Notes under the pieces: model-generated
Seen by the model: the letters and a program-made list of their open reading frames with translations, nothing else
What the model was told of the DNA's origin: nothing
Databases searched by the model: none
Source: Lachnospiraceae bacterium
GTDB lineage: Bacteria > Bacillota > Clostridia > Lachnospirales > Lachnospiraceae
Length of the DNA stretch: 59,140 nt
Direction: 5' to 3'
Assembly: GCA_024680815.1 (NCBI GenBank)
Contig: JAILBQ010000050.1
Location: 1-59,140 of the forward strand
Shown: piece by piece, positions 24,955-34,325 of the stretch
Layout: every line of letters starts with the position of its first letter
How positions within the stretch are numbered: the stretch's first letter is position 1
Translations under genes and position numbers: made by a program

Positions 24955-25779
24955 TCAGTTACCCATAAGCTCCGGCAGTGTGGCCTCAAAGTCCACGCCG
25001 TACCAGGGCTTTTTCGGATTGTTAAGCGTAACTTCAATGGTATGAGCCGTATAGTCCGCAGCAATCCTCATGGCGTCCTTCCAGCTTTTGCCTCTCATCA
25101 GTTCTCCGACGCAGGTGCTGGAGAAAAGATCGCCGGTTCCGTGATAGGTGGCATCAATCCTTTTATTCTGATAGGTATAATATTCACCGGTCTGACTGTC
25201 ATATCCCATAACACCTGTTTTTCCTTCTTCCAGGGATACTCCGGTCAGAACGCTTATCTTTGCGCCGAACTCATTCAGCTTCCCGAGAAGCTCACGGATA
25301 TAGTCCTCATCGTATTTTTCCCGGTACTCCATACCCGTCATAAAGGCAGCCTCGGTTATATTCGGAACAATGATATCCGCCACCGAACAAAGTTCCGCGT
25401 TTTTCTTTACATAATCCATGTCAAAGGCAGGATAGAGCTTTCCGTTATCCGCCATGACGGGATCCACAAACACAAGCATATCATCTGTTCTGAAATCAGC
25501 GATTAAGCCTTTGATCTGGTCTATCTGTTCTATTGTACCCAAATAGCCCGTGTAAATCCCGTCAAAGACCACATTTTCGCTCTTCCAGTGATTTTTAATG
25601 GGTTCGATCTGATCAGAGAGATCCTTACATGTGAAATTCTTAAACATGGTGTGGGTCGACAAAACCGCAGTCGGCAGAATCACCGTCTCTGTTCCGAGAG
25701 CGGAAATAACCGGCAGAGCAATTGTCAGAGAGCATTTACCCAGGCAGGAAATGTCCTGAATCGTTAACAATCTTTTCAT
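24955..25779 (-). CDS. Pyridoxal/pyridoxamine kinase
   Basis: A 274-residue ribokinase-fold vitamin B6 kinase of the PdxY/PdxK group. It opens LLTIQDISCLGKCSLTIALPVISALG, carries DPVMADNGKLYPAFD and NITEAAF, and ends with the anion-hole region YHGTGDLFSSTCVGELM, in which the Asp of GTGD is the catalytic base. It phosphorylates pyridoxal, pyridoxine or pyridoxamine with ATP, making PLP available. The ribosome site GAAGAGGGGG is upstream. It is the gene before metQ on the same strand. Confidence 0.9.
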   Translation of the reverse strand: MKRLLTIQDISCLGKCSLTIALPVISALGTETVILPTAVLSTHTMFKNFTCKDLSDQIEPIKNHWKSENVVFDGIYTGYLGTIEQIDQIKGLIADFRTDDMLVFVDPVMADNGKLYPAFDMDYVKKNAELCSVADIIVPNITEAAFMTGMEYREKYDEDYIRELLGKLNEFGAKISVLTGVSLEEGKTGVMGYDSQTGEYYTYQNKRIDATYHGTGDLFSSTCVGELMRGKSWKDAMRIAADYTAHTIEVTLNNPKKPWYGVDFEATLPELMGN

Positions 25780-25839
25780 AATAAACCCCCTCTTCTTTTT
25801 TACCGCCTATTCTCCTACTTATTTATTATTTAGTCAACC

Positions 25840-28545
25840 TCACAATGATTTTCTTAAAAGAAGACTCTTAATGGCGTCGTAGTCCAGATTATCGGCTGCC
25901 TGCTTCAGTTTCTTAAAAAACTCCCTGTTCTCTTCGGAAAAACGGTAATTCTTTATTTTTTCAAAAACACCTTCGATCCGGTCACAGTCCATGGCATCAG
26001 CCGCTTTATACAGCTCCTCAAAAATCTCCGACATCAGGGCCTTATCTTCCATGGGTTTATCCGATGAATCCTCTGATTCTTCCTCTTCGGCAAAGATCCG
26101 GGAAAGCGGTTCCTTCAGGTCTTTCAATAATTCCATAAAAGCCCCCTGATGCCCCCGGATAAAGACGGAGTCTCCTCTTTTGCCCGCGTCTTCAAGGCTC
26201 TGGGCTTCCTCCCCAAGCTCCATGGCACCTATGATCTTCGCCGAGCTCTTAAGGGCGTGAACCTTAATTGTATAATTTTTCAAATCTCCTTCCCGGAAAT
26301 ACCGCCTCAGCTCTTCAATTTTCTCATCAATTGAATTACAGAAGATTTTTAAAAGCGGAATATATTCCCCGGGAGAGCCGCTGTTTTTAATCCCGGCGCG
26401 GACATCCAGCAGATTCTCTTCTTCGAGAGTCTTTAACAGCGCAGGAAGCTCCTCATCAGCGTCATCCCTTCCCTCTTCTCCTCTTGCGTCATCAGAAGCC
26501 TCCATTGAAACCTTATCCGGCGGCAGGAAGCGCTGCAGCACTTCCTCCAGCTTTTCAAAATCAATGGGTTTGGAAAGATACTCGGCAAACCCCTCCGAGA
26601 GATATCGTTCCCTCGAACCGGTAATCGCATTGGCCGTAAGACATACGATCGGGGTCGAAAGATTCGGGTTATTCTGCATGGCCCGAAGCTCATGTAGAGT
26701 TTCGATTCCATCCTTCCCGGGCATCATATGATCCATGAATATCATGTCATATTTCTTCCGGGAGCTCAATAAAAGCCCTTCGTCACCGCTGCCCGCAGTG
26801 TCAATTTTTATTCCGGTCTGTTTTAAGAGGCTCTTAAACACCATGAGGTTCATGGGGGTATCGTCCACCGTAAGGACTGTTGCCTCCATCGCCGTCAGTC
26901 TCTCTTTGTAAGGAGTTTTCTTTTCCGGGGCGGTCTTCTCAGAAGCCCAGTTGTTTTTAGCGGCCTCCGAGATCGCTTCCGGCTCCAGCCTAGCGGTTCC
27001 ATCCTCAATCCTGGAAATATCCAGAATATTATTTACAAGCGAAAGCAGCGTGTTCCCGGCTCTCCGTATCGTTTCGGCATAACCGATAACGTCCTCGTTT
27101 CTGCTTTCCCGGAGTATCATTTCGTTCATCCCCAGCATGGCGTTAATGGGGGTGCGGATTTCATGGGACATATTGGCAAGAAAAGCCGTCTTTGCTTTCG
27201 TTGCCTCTTCTGCAATGGCCTTTTCGATTTCCAGCTCGTGCACCATTGTCTTTTCGTAGTATATACAGTTTTCCTTATGGTTAAAGCCGTTATATATGGC
27301 AAAGGCCATCTGCCGGCAGCTTTCATAGCCGCAGCAGGTACAGTTGATCTGACGCGATTCGGGGGTTACCTTATTCAGACTCAGGAAAATCTTTTCCAGC
27401 TCTTCCTCATTCGGTATCTCATACCGGCACTCGGCGGACCGGTCTGTATAGCCTCTTAAATAATCCTCCAGCAAAAGATGTTCAAACTGGCGGTTGTAAT
27501 TCTTCAGCCGTTCCTCCGGACTGTCATCCCTGGACCAGGCATCGCCCCGCTCTGACTTCTTGGACTCCTCCCGAATTCGTAAAAGAGAGTAGAGAGCATC
27601 ATCAGTCATGGATTTCTCGGGGTTTACAGCCGTTCCGCAGATACAGCCTTTTTCGCAATTCAGAGCATCTATGAATAAAAACGGCGTTTCCCTGTTGCGG
27701 ATACGATCCTTGTTTATATGAAGCCATTCATACAGGCGGCGCTCCCCTTCAATCTGCCTGATGAATACCTGATCTCCCAAAAACCAGCGAACGGTTTCCG
27801 CCAACCCGCCGGGAGTGGGATAAAAGGAACCTAGCCCGTATTCAATCTCACTGTGGGTATCGGGCCCGGCGATATGATGATCCTTTACATATCGCATCAG
27901 ATGCTCAAAGGTCACATTATAATTCACAAGGCCTATATTATGCGGATCCTCAATTTCGAGCTTTTTTGCGATACAGGGACTGATAAACGCCAGTTTGTCG
28001 GTGATTTCGAGTTCCTTTCTGGCATATATCGCCGCGCACATAAGCGGACTCTGCACAGGAAAAAGTCTCGGCAGAAGCTCGGGAAGATAACGTTCAATAT
28101 AGGAAACAACTGCCGGACAGGGCTGGGAAATACCCCCGAGGAAATCATATTTTTTGATATAATTTATATATCCCCAGGTGCAGATATCGGCCCCGAAGGA
28201 TACGCTGATGATCCGGTTTACCCCCAGCTCCTTCAGACCCCCCAGCACACTTTCATATTCTTCGGGATAATTGGCTTTAAAGGCCGGCGCCAGCATCAGG
28301 GAGATGGACTCTCCGTTTCTTAAGTCCTTAAAAAACCGCTCCGTATCATCCTCGAATTCCCTGGCTCCGTGTACGCAGACATCAATGCAGCTGCCGCAGG
28401 CAACGCACTTGCTTCCGTCCACCTCGATGCGGGCTCTGCCATCCTCTTCCTTGGAAATACAGGCACCTATGGCACTGCACACATTTATGCATTTGTTACA
28501 GCCTATACATTGATCATTTGTATAAACAATATTGTGCTTATTCAT
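25840..28545 (-). CDS. [FeFe]-hydrogenase-like sensor fused to HisKA, receiver and HPt domains
   Basis: This 901-residue protein (numbered from the ATG at 28545) has two [4Fe-4S] ferredoxin motifs (Cys13/16/19/23 and Cys47/50/53/57). A hydrogenase catalytic domain follows (about 80-305) with all H-cluster cysteines: Cys143 in SQPCPAV, Cys191 in SPCIAKK, Cys297 and Cys301 in NCEKGC. Then come a further Fe-S domain (about 385-430, NCTCCGYESC), a HisKA helix with His461 in SHEIRTP, a receiver (Asp605, Lys659) and an HPt (His763 in VHALKSSAK). No HATPase domain exists between HisKA and receiver: only about 45 residues separate them. The proton-relay Cys of active hydrogenases (TSCCP) is Pro here, so a sensory role is likely. 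Confidence 0.85.
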   Translation of the reverse strand: MNKHNIVYTNDQCIGCNKCINVCSAIGACISKEEDGRARIEVDGSKCVACGSCIDVCVHGAREFEDDTERFFKDLRNGESISLMLAPAFKANYPEEYESVLGGLKELGVNRIISVSFGADICTWGYINYIKKYDFLGGISQPCPAVVSYIERYLPELLPRLFPVQSPLMCAAIYARKELEITDKLAFISPCIAKKLEIEDPHNIGLVNYNVTFEHLMRYVKDHHIAGPDTHSEIEYGLGSFYPTPGGLAETVRWFLGDQVFIRQIEGERRLYEWLHINKDRIRNRETPFLFIDALNCEKGCICGTAVNPEKSMTDDALYSLLRIREESKKSERGDAWSRDDSPEERLKNYNRQFEHLLLEDYLRGYTDRSAECRYEIPNEEELEKIFLSLNKVTPESRQINCTCCGYESCRQMAFAIYNGFNHKENCIYYEKTMVHELEIEKAIAEEATKAKTAFLANMSHEIRTPINAMLGMNEMILRESRNEDVIGYAETIRRAGNTLLSLVNNILDISRIEDGTARLEPEAISEAAKNNWASEKTAPEKKTPYKERLTAMEATVLTVDDTPMNLMVFKSLLKQTGIKIDTAGSGDEGLLLSSRKKYDMIFMDHMMPGKDGIETLHELRAMQNNPNLSTPIVCLTANAITGSRERYLSEGFAEYLSKPIDFEKLEEVLQRFLPPDKVSMEASDDARGEEGRDDADEELPALLKTLEEENLLDVRAGIKNSGSPGEYIPLLKIFCNSIDEKIEELRRYFREGDLKNYTIKVHALKSSAKIIGAMELGEEAQSLEDAGKRGDSVFIRGHQGAFMELLKDLKEPLSRIFAEEEESEDSSDKPMEDKALMSEIFEELYKAADAMDCDRIEGVFEKIKNYRFSEENREFFKKLKQAADNLDYDAIKSLLLRKSL

Positions 28546-28574
28546 GCCTCTCAACCGGTAGGATTATATTTAAT

Positions 28575-29570
28575 CTATTTACCTGCGTTTCTGTCGCAAA
28601 ACTCGATTTTTACCATATTTTCGACAGTTTCGAATGCCTTTATTTTCTTAAGCGTGCCGTTTTCACGCTCGTCGTGGCGGCCCATGAGATAACAGTTTCC
28701 GGGTTCCAGTCCGAGAACGTATTCCCCTGAGGCCATGGAACGCCATTCGTTCATGACGGGGAGCGTCTCTCCGCTCCAGGATATGGTCATATCGATACCC
28801 AGAACAGGGTTCTCGAGTCTGGCGTAAAACTCTTTTGACATCTTCTGGAAGAAAACTCTTTCCTCTTCACTGTCAACAGGCTTCTCGAAGCTCGTGGTCT
28901 TTTCCATTCCGGTTTTTGCCCACTCCGTCCGGGGAACCGTCTCCCTGTCCTCAGGAAGCACGAGATGTGCCTCCTCCGAAAGGAAGGGATAACCGAAATT
29001 GCAATGATAGACCTGCATATATTCCTCGTCCCTGGGAGTAAGATTGGTTATTTTATCCTCCACCGTGACGCTGGAACCGTATACCGGAATCCTGATGCTC
29101 CTCTTTACCTCCAGTTCATGGGCGAACATCGCGCATTCCCTGATAACACCCTTAATCACAATCTCGTCACCCTCTGTCTCGGCGCTGACCTGTTCGGCCT
29201 GAAGACCGTGGAAGCGTCCGTGGAGCGGATGAAATTCATCGCCGTCGCGATTCGGCAGCCCCGCCGAACGAAGACCGCAGGTATATAAAAGTCCTCCGGA
29301 AAAATAATTGGGAAATTCATTGTCAAAGGGCTGGAACGAAGCGGGAGAGTCATAGCCGTTTTTGCTGAGCCAGGACATATTTATCCCCTTAAAGCGGGTC
29401 TGCCCGATATCAAGCCCCATATCAGGAAGAATATCGAGTGCAAGGCCTCCGGCCGTTGCGACCTCAATGATCTCATTTCCCTTTCCTCTTCCCTCTCTCA
29501 ATTCCAGACGGCGAAGAGTCACCATCTGGGCGGGATTTCCGATATATCCGTTTCTGATCTCCTTCATCAT
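28575..29570 (-). CDS. DUF4432 aldose 1-epimerase-like protein
   Basis: A 331-residue galactose-mutarotase-fold protein of the DUF4432 group. Typical stretches are LDILPDMGLDIGQTRFKGINMSWLSKNG, GGLLYTCGLRSAG, HPLHGRFHGLQAE and a YHCNFGYPFL His region. The substrate is a sugar or sugar derivative, but this group is not assigned. The ribosome site GGAGGAAG precedes the ATG. It sits between the hydrogenase-like sensor and a kinase-like gene on the same strand, with gaps of about 30 bases, so all may be cotranscribed. Confidence 0.8.
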   Translation of the reverse strand: MMKEIRNGYIGNPAQMVTLRRLELREGRGKGNEIIEVATAGGLALDILPDMGLDIGQTRFKGINMSWLSKNGYDSPASFQPFDNEFPNYFSGGLLYTCGLRSAGLPNRDGDEFHPLHGRFHGLQAEQVSAETEGDEIVIKGVIRECAMFAHELEVKRSIRIPVYGSSVTVEDKITNLTPRDEEYMQVYHCNFGYPFLSEEAHLVLPEDRETVPRTEWAKTGMEKTTSFEKPVDSEEERVFFQKMSKEFYARLENPVLGIDMTISWSGETLPVMNEWRSMASGEYVLGLEPGNCYLMGRHDERENGTLKKIKAFETVENMVKIEFCDRNAGK

Positions 29571-29602
29571 GATATTCTTCCTCCATACTTGATGTATAAG
29601 TT

Positions 29603-30193
29603 TTACTCGCTCTCAGCCAGCTCGCATATTATATTCACGCACCTTTCGATTCCCAGGGTGGAACTCTTCAGGCACAGATCATAATAGGCCGCGTTTCCGA
29701 ATTCGGTTTTTGTATAAAAGGTGCAGTACTTTCTCCTGGTCTTATCAACAGACTTCATTTCCTCAAGTATCCGCTCTTCCGGAAAGTCCGGCATCTTTCC
29801 CTTCAGGTTCTGAAGGCGGAAATACCGGGACGCCGATATAAAAACATGCAGACTGCGGTCAAATTCTTTAAGAACCACATTCGCGTTCCGGCCGACAATA
29901 ACGCAGCGTCCCTTTTCTCCGGCCTTGAGGATTGCCTCCCGCTGCGCCGCAAAAAGCCTCTCGTTCAAAGGCTTACTATAAAAATCAAAAAGACTCTGCC
30001 CGAAGCCGAAATTGAAGGGTACCCTTTCATCGTAGATACGAAAATCCTCCGGAGTCAGGCTCGAAGATTCCACTGCCGAGCGGATTATCATATCCTTATC
30101 CAGATAATAGTACCCCAGCCGCTCTGCCACGGCTTTTCCTATCTGCCCGCCGCCGGCGCCGAACTGCCGGCTTATTGTGATAATACTCTTCAT
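29603..30193 (-). CDS. Cytidylate kinase-like protein
   Basis: A 196-residue P-loop protein of the cytidylate-kinase-like family common in Clostridia. It opens IITISRQFGAGGGQIGKAVAERLGYYYLDKDMI, in which the glycine loop takes the place of the Walker A motif, and has GRCVIVGRNANVVL and a basic lid segment KTRRKYCTFYT. The substrate is not established and it is not the housekeeping Cmk. Its ATG directly precedes the ATPase stop codon position, so it is the fourth gene of the amino acid transporter unit. Confidence 0.78.
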   Translation of the reverse strand: MKSIITISRQFGAGGGQIGKAVAERLGYYYLDKDMIIRSAVESSSLTPEDFRIYDERVPFNFGFGQSLFDFYSKPLNERLFAAQREAILKAGEKGRCVIVGRNANVVLKEFDRSLHVFISASRYFRLQNLKGKMPDFPEERILEEMKSVDKTRRKYCTFYTKTEFGNAAYYDLCLKSSTLGIERCVNIICELAESE

Positions 30194-30940
30194 CTACAGT
30201 ACCTTGTTCAGGAAATCTATGGTTCTGGGCTCCTTCGGATGGAGAAGCAGCTCATCCGGCGTCCCTTCCTCCACGATATAGCCTCCGTCCATAAAAAGCA
30301 CCCGGTCGGAAACTTCTCTGGCAAAACCCATTTCGTGAGTGACGATCACCATGGTCATACCGTCGGACGCCAGAGCTTTCATGACCTGAAGAACCTCTCC
30401 GACCATCTCCGGGTCCAGCGCCGAGGTCGGTTCGTCAAAAAGCATGATGCCCGGCTGCATGCAAAGAGCACGGGCTATGGCCACTCTCTGCTTCTGCCCG
30501 CCCGAAAGCTGGCTCGGAAAGCTTTCCGCCTTCTCCACCAGTCCCACTCTGGAAAGCATTTCCATGGCACGCTTTTTTGCCTCCTCAGGAGTGCATTTTT
30601 TCAGCTGCGCCGGCGCCAGAGTCATATTGTCGATTACATTGAGATTTTGAAACAGATTAAAGTGCTGAAAAACCATACCTATGTTTTCCCGCACTTTATT
30701 GATGTTTACCTTTTTTGCGGTAATATCCACTCCGTCGATTTCAACACTGCCGCCCGAAACCTCTTCAAGCCGGTTTAAGCATCTTAAAAGTGTTGACTTT
30801 CCCGAACCTGACGGGCCGATGACCACCACAACCTCACCCTCGGTGACATCTGTGGATATATCCTTTAAAACCTCAAGATCTCCGAAGCTTTTCTTCAGAT
30901 TCTTCACACGAATCTTGACTTTTCCCCGATCAGCGCCCAA
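30194..30940 (-). CDS. Polar amino acid ABC transporter ATP-binding protein
   Basis: A 248-residue GlnQ-type ATPase with [32 protein letters not shown] and the H-loop VTHEM. The start is a TTG at 30940: a strong ribosome site AAAGGAGG lies seven bases upstream, and no ATG is available near the N-terminus of the conserved domain. It overlaps the permease stop by 11 bases. With the permease and lipoprotein it forms an importer for polar amino acids. Confidence 0.9.
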   Translation of the reverse strand: MGADRGKVKIRVKNLKKSFGDLEVLKDISTDVTEGEVVVVIGPSGSGKSTLLRCLNRLEEVSGGSVEIDGVDITAKKVNINKVRENIGMVFQHFNLFQNLNVIDNMTLAPAQLKKCTPEEAKKRAMEMLSRVGLVEKAESFPSQLSGGQKQRVAIARALCMQPGIMLFDEPTSALDPEMVGEVLQVMKALASDGMTMVIVTHEMGFAREVSDRVLFMDGGYIVEEGTPDELLLHPKEPRTIDFLNKVL

Positions 30941-31601
30941 CGTTCAGCCTCCTTTCCACCATCTTTGCGCTCCTTGAAAGAATCGTGATCACAATAAGGT
31001 ACATCACTCCCACGATTGCCCATGTCTGGAACGCCATGAAGGTATTAGCCTGCACGTTTTTTGCGGTATTGACCAGTTCAGGAAATCCTATAACGGAAAG
31101 AATTGAAGTATCTTTAAGTGTAATGATGAACTGATTAATAATGCTCGGAATCATGGTACGTATCGCCTGCGGAAGGACAACCTTCCGCATCGATACGAAA
31201 TAAGACAATCCCAGAGATCTCGCTGCCTCCATCTGTCCCACATCCACCGACTGAATCCCGGCCCTTATGATTTCCGACATGTATGCCCCGCAGTTAAGGG
31301 CAAGGCATATCGTGCCGGCCTGAAGAGCACTCAGGATTATATTGAACCCGCCGATAATCGTGTTGAACAGGTACGGCATTCCGAAATAGATGAAAAATGC
31401 CAGCACAATCATCGGAACGCCACGGATAACATCCACAAAAACCTGAGCAATTACATTACAGACCCGGTTTTTAAGGACACTCAGCATTCCGAAAATCAGT
31501 CCGATTATGCATGCAAAAAACAGTCCCAGCAGCGCCAGCAGCAGCGTCCGCCCCATTGCGGTAAGAAGCAGACCGCCGTATTCTGTGATAATCTTTACCA
31601 T
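30930..31601 (-). CDS. Polar amino acid ABC transporter permease
   Basis: A 223-residue HisM/GlnP-type permease with about five helices. [19 protein letters not shown] and the coupling loop [28 protein letters not shown] are conserved, as is [17 protein letters not shown]. It lies between the lipoprotein and ATPase genes, in the usual order for this family. Confidence 0.92.
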   Translation of the reverse strand: MVKIITEYGGLLLTAMGRTLLLALLGLFFACIIGLIFGMLSVLKNRVCNVIAQVFVDVIRGVPMIVLAFFIYFGMPYLFNTIIGGFNIILSALQAGTICLALNCGAYMSEIIRAGIQSVDVGQMEAARSLGLSYFVSMRKVVLPQAIRTMIPSIINQFIITLKDTSILSVIGFPELVNTAKNVQANTFMAFQTWAIVGVMYLIVITILSRSAKMVERRLNVGR

Positions 31602-31641
31602 ACTTCCCTCTCTGCCGCGTGTTTACGGCTTTCGCTGCGCT

Positions 31642-32472
31642 TTACTCCCCGAGATACTTCGCCAGAATCTCATCATACTTGCCGTTCTCTTTGATATTTT
31701 TAAGACCGGCGTTAAACATGTCCAGAAGCTCCTTGCTGCTGTCCTTGAAAATGGCGAAGCCGTAAGCCGCCGGATCATTACCCGTTCCGTCCACAAGCTT
31801 CATGGAGAGACCGCCGTCCTTAATGTTTGCAGCCATGATCGGTGTATCGTCAAAGCAGGCCGCGACCTGTCCGCCGGTGACCGCCTGATACATTGTGGGC
31901 GAATCCTCAAAATAGGTCACTGTAAAGTCATATTCACCGGCAAGGCTCTCGGCGTACTCGGCGCTCATGGTTCCTGTCTTTACCGCCACGGACTTACCCT
32001 TAAGACCGTCAAAGCCGGTGATGTCGGAGGAAGCCTCCACAGCCATGCACTGATTGGCATCGTAATAACCCTCGGAGAACATCCAGCCGGACTCCTTGCG
32101 CTCTTCGGTAATTGAAGCTCCGGCGATCATGCCGTCCGCCTGTCCCGCCTGGCAGGCCGCAATTGATGCGTCCCATCCGAGAGACTGAAGATCATATTTA
32201 AAGCCCTGATCCTCTGCCACAGCCGCAAGAATATCCACGTCGATTCCCACAAAGTCACCGTTGGCATCGGTGTACTCAAAGGGCTTGAAAGCCGTATCGG
32301 TTGCAATTATCCAGGTTTTATCGGAGTCCGAAGCATCCGCTGCCTCTTCGGTCTTTGCTTCCGCCGCGGGAGCAGCCGCATCAGCCGCAGGCGCAGGCGC
32401 CGCACCGGTACAGCCCGTAAGACCTAAAACCATGGTGATCGAAATAATACCTGCCAACACTTTTCTTTTCAT
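31642..32472 (-). CDS. Polar amino acid-binding lipoprotein
   Basis: The 276-residue protein has a lipoprotein signal (lipobox LTGC, Cys21), an Ala/Pro/Glu-rich linker and an SBP_bac_3 domain: WIIATDTAFKPFEYTDANGDFVGIDVDIL, then DGMIAGASITEERK, and LKGKSVAVKTGTMSAEY. Such proteins bind glutamine, arginine, histidine or cystine; the exact ligand is not clear. It has the strong ribosome site GAGGAGGAG and is the first gene of a possible six-gene unit that runs to the hydrogenase-like sensor. Confidence 0.9.
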   Translation of the reverse strand: MKRKVLAGIISITMVLGLTGCTGAAPAPAADAAAPAAEAKTEEAADASDSDKTWIIATDTAFKPFEYTDANGDFVGIDVDILAAVAEDQGFKYDLQSLGWDASIAACQAGQADGMIAGASITEERKESGWMFSEGYYDANQCMAVEASSDITGFDGLKGKSVAVKTGTMSAEYAESLAGEYDFTVTYFEDSPTMYQAVTGGQVAACFDDTPIMAANIKDGGLSMKLVDGTGNDPAAYGFAIFKDSSKELLDMFNAGLKNIKENGKYDEILAKYLGE

Positions 32473-32542
32473 TTTTTCTCCTCCTCGTGATTGTTGCTGT
32501 TTTCGAAAGACATGCTTTTTTCTTTCGCCGCTTTATATGGAA

Positions 32543-32569
32543 AAGGCGTCTGTCAAAAGCAGACGCCTT
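32543..32569 (-). terminator. Intrinsic terminator of the nhaC gene
   Basis: A perfect 10-bp stem AAGGCGTCTG / CAGACGCCTT with a 7-base loop is followed on the minus strand by TTTT. It lies between the antiporter stop (32605) and the binding-protein start (32472). Confidence 0.75.
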
Positions 32570-32604
32570 CGCCGTTTGACAACAATAATAACGCTTTTAT
32601 GCAA

Positions 32605-34122
32605 TTATTGCAAGCTTTGGGCTTTTTCCCTGCCGCCCATTTTGTGCAGCAGGAACATAGTCAGAACCATAAGAACTATGCCGACAATGAGGGCCAGAAT
32701 CGCGTTCTGAACGAAGCCGGCCAGGATATAGGTCACGAAAGACACGGCTGCGGCTGTAAGAGCATAGGGCAGCTGGGTGGAAACATGAGCTATATGATCG
32801 CACTGGGCTCCGGCTGAGGACATAATTGTCGTGTCCGAAATCGGTGAACAATGGTCGCCGCATACCGCTCCTGCCATACAGGCGGAAACACAGATAATGG
32901 CAAGAGGATTTCCTCCCTCCAGAGGGAAGACCTTTAATGTGATCGGAATCAGAATTCCGAAAGTTCCCCAGGAAGTTCCCGTGGAGAAGGAAAGGCCGCA
33001 GGCAATAAGGAAAATAATGGCAGGCAGGAAATAAAGCAGGGACTCCGCACCGGAGTTCACAAGATTTGCCACATATTCCGCAGCTCCAAGGGAATCAGTC
33101 ATGGACTTTAAGGACCAGGCCAGTACCAGGATCGTAATTGCAGGCACCATAGCCTTAAATCCTTCCGTTATGCAGGACATGCAGGCCCTGAAATTCAGTA
33201 CCCGCCGGATCATATAGAAAAGCAGCGTTATTATAAGAGCAATAAATGATCCCAGCACAAGCCCCACGGAAGCATCACTGTCCGCAAAGGCATTCACGAA
33301 ACCCGCGCCCGAGAAAAACCCTCCGGAGTAGATCATTCCTCCGATACAGGAGATAATCAATATTATAATAGGAAGAACCAGATCAATAACCCCTCCCTTT
33401 CCCTCTGGAGTTTCTTCTTTCGCATAGGGCGGGGCCGCAACCGTAAAAAGATCACCGTTCAGGGCATTCTTCTCGTGCTTTGCCATCGGACCGTATTCCA
33501 CCTTAAACAGTACAAGGCAGATCATCATAACGATAGTCAGCAGAGCATAATAGTTATAGGGAATTGCCCGGATAAAAAGCAGCAGCCCGTTTGTGCCTTC
33601 CGGAGCAAAACCGGAAACCGCTGCCGCCCAGGAGGAAATCGGCGCAATAATGCAAACCGGGGCAGCTGTTGCATCAATGAGGTATGCCAGCTTCGCCCTG
33701 GAAATCTTCTGCCTGTCTGTTACCGGCCGCATCACGCTTCCCACTGTAAGGCAGTTGAAATAGTCATCAATAAAAATAATTACGCCCAGCGCTATTGTTG
33801 CAAGCTGGACACCGGCTCTGGAATGAACATGCTCCGTTGCCCACTTTCCGAAAGCGGCTGAACCCCCGGCCTTGTTCATCAGGGCTACAAGAATTCCGAG
33901 AAAAACCAGAAATACCAGTATGCCGGCGTTATAGGCATCAGCAAGCTGGGCTATCATCCCTTCCGCGAAAATGTGATCCAGGGTTCCGAAAAAGTTGAAG
34001 CCCGAATAAAAGAGACTGCCTACAATAATCCCGATAAACAGCGAGCTGTAGACCTCTTTTGTCGTCAGTGCCAGAATGATCGCCACCAGCGCCGGCACCA
34101 GAGACCAGAATGTTGCATACAT
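32605..34122 (-). CDS. NhaC-family Na+/H+ antiporter
   Basis: A 505-residue membrane protein with about 12 helices and NhaC-type motifs: FIDDYFNCLTVGSVMRPVTD, PVCIIAPISSWAAAVSGF, GLSFSTGTSWGTFGILIPI and GAVCGDHCSPISDTTIMSS. Members exchange Na+ for H+, or couple to organic acids such as malate or lactate. It has its own promoter and terminator and so stands alone. Confidence 0.88.
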   Translation of the reverse strand: MYATFWSLVPALVAIILALTTKEVYSSLFIGIIVGSLFYSGFNFFGTLDHIFAEGMIAQLADAYNAGILVFLVFLGILVALMNKAGGSAAFGKWATEHVHSRAGVQLATIALGVIIFIDDYFNCLTVGSVMRPVTDRQKISRAKLAYLIDATAAPVCIIAPISSWAAAVSGFAPEGTNGLLLFIRAIPYNYYALLTIVMMICLVLFKVEYGPMAKHEKNALNGDLFTVAAPPYAKEETPEGKGGVIDLVLPIIILIISCIGGMIYSGGFFSGAGFVNAFADSDASVGLVLGSFIALIITLLFYMIRRVLNFRACMSCITEGFKAMVPAITILVLAWSLKSMTDSLGAAEYVANLVNSGAESLLYFLPAIIFLIACGLSFSTGTSWGTFGILIPITLKVFPLEGGNPLAIICVSACMAGAVCGDHCSPISDTTIMSSAGAQCDHIAHVSTQLPYALTAAAVSFVTYILAGFVQNAILALIVGIVLMVLTMFLLHKMGGREKAQSLQ

Positions 34123-34210
34123 TTGTTTACCCTCCCTCCCTCAAAGAAAGATTCTCCATTTTTGCACTATCATGCAATAGTTGCGTGACTTTAGCGCTTT
34201 ATCAGCATAA

Positions 34211-34239
34211 AGTGTAACATTCGTTTCCTGATTCGTCAA
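34211..34239 (-). promoter_or_regulatory. nhaC promoter
   Basis: Minus-strand TTGACG (34234-34239), a 17-base spacer and TACACT (34211-34216). About 80 bases of leader follow before the ATG, including the imperfect dyad around 34163-34183 (GCACTAT / ATAGTTGC). Confidence 0.6.
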
Positions 34240-34285
34240 GGCGCCGGGAACGCTTGTTGCGCCTTTTTTCAGGGTGGATTATACT
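34238..34285 (+). promoter_or_regulatory. Promoter of the HD-GYP gene, overlapping a hairpin
   Basis: TTGCGC (34257-34262), a 17-base spacer and TATACT (34280-34285) form the plus-strand promoter. A hairpin AAGGCGC (34238-34244) / GCGCCTT (34259-34265) followed by a T run overlaps the -35 box. It resembles a terminator, but no plus-strand gene lies upstream. Confidence 0.5.
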
Positions 34286-34325
34286 TAACAGTAAGCGTCA
34301 AAAGTCTTTCAAGGAGGTTTCTGTG

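Noticed and set aside
29846-30778. 310-codon plus-strand open frame
   Set aside because: It is antisense to two well-recognised genes (kinase-like and GlnQ-type ATPase) and has no ribosome site or family features.
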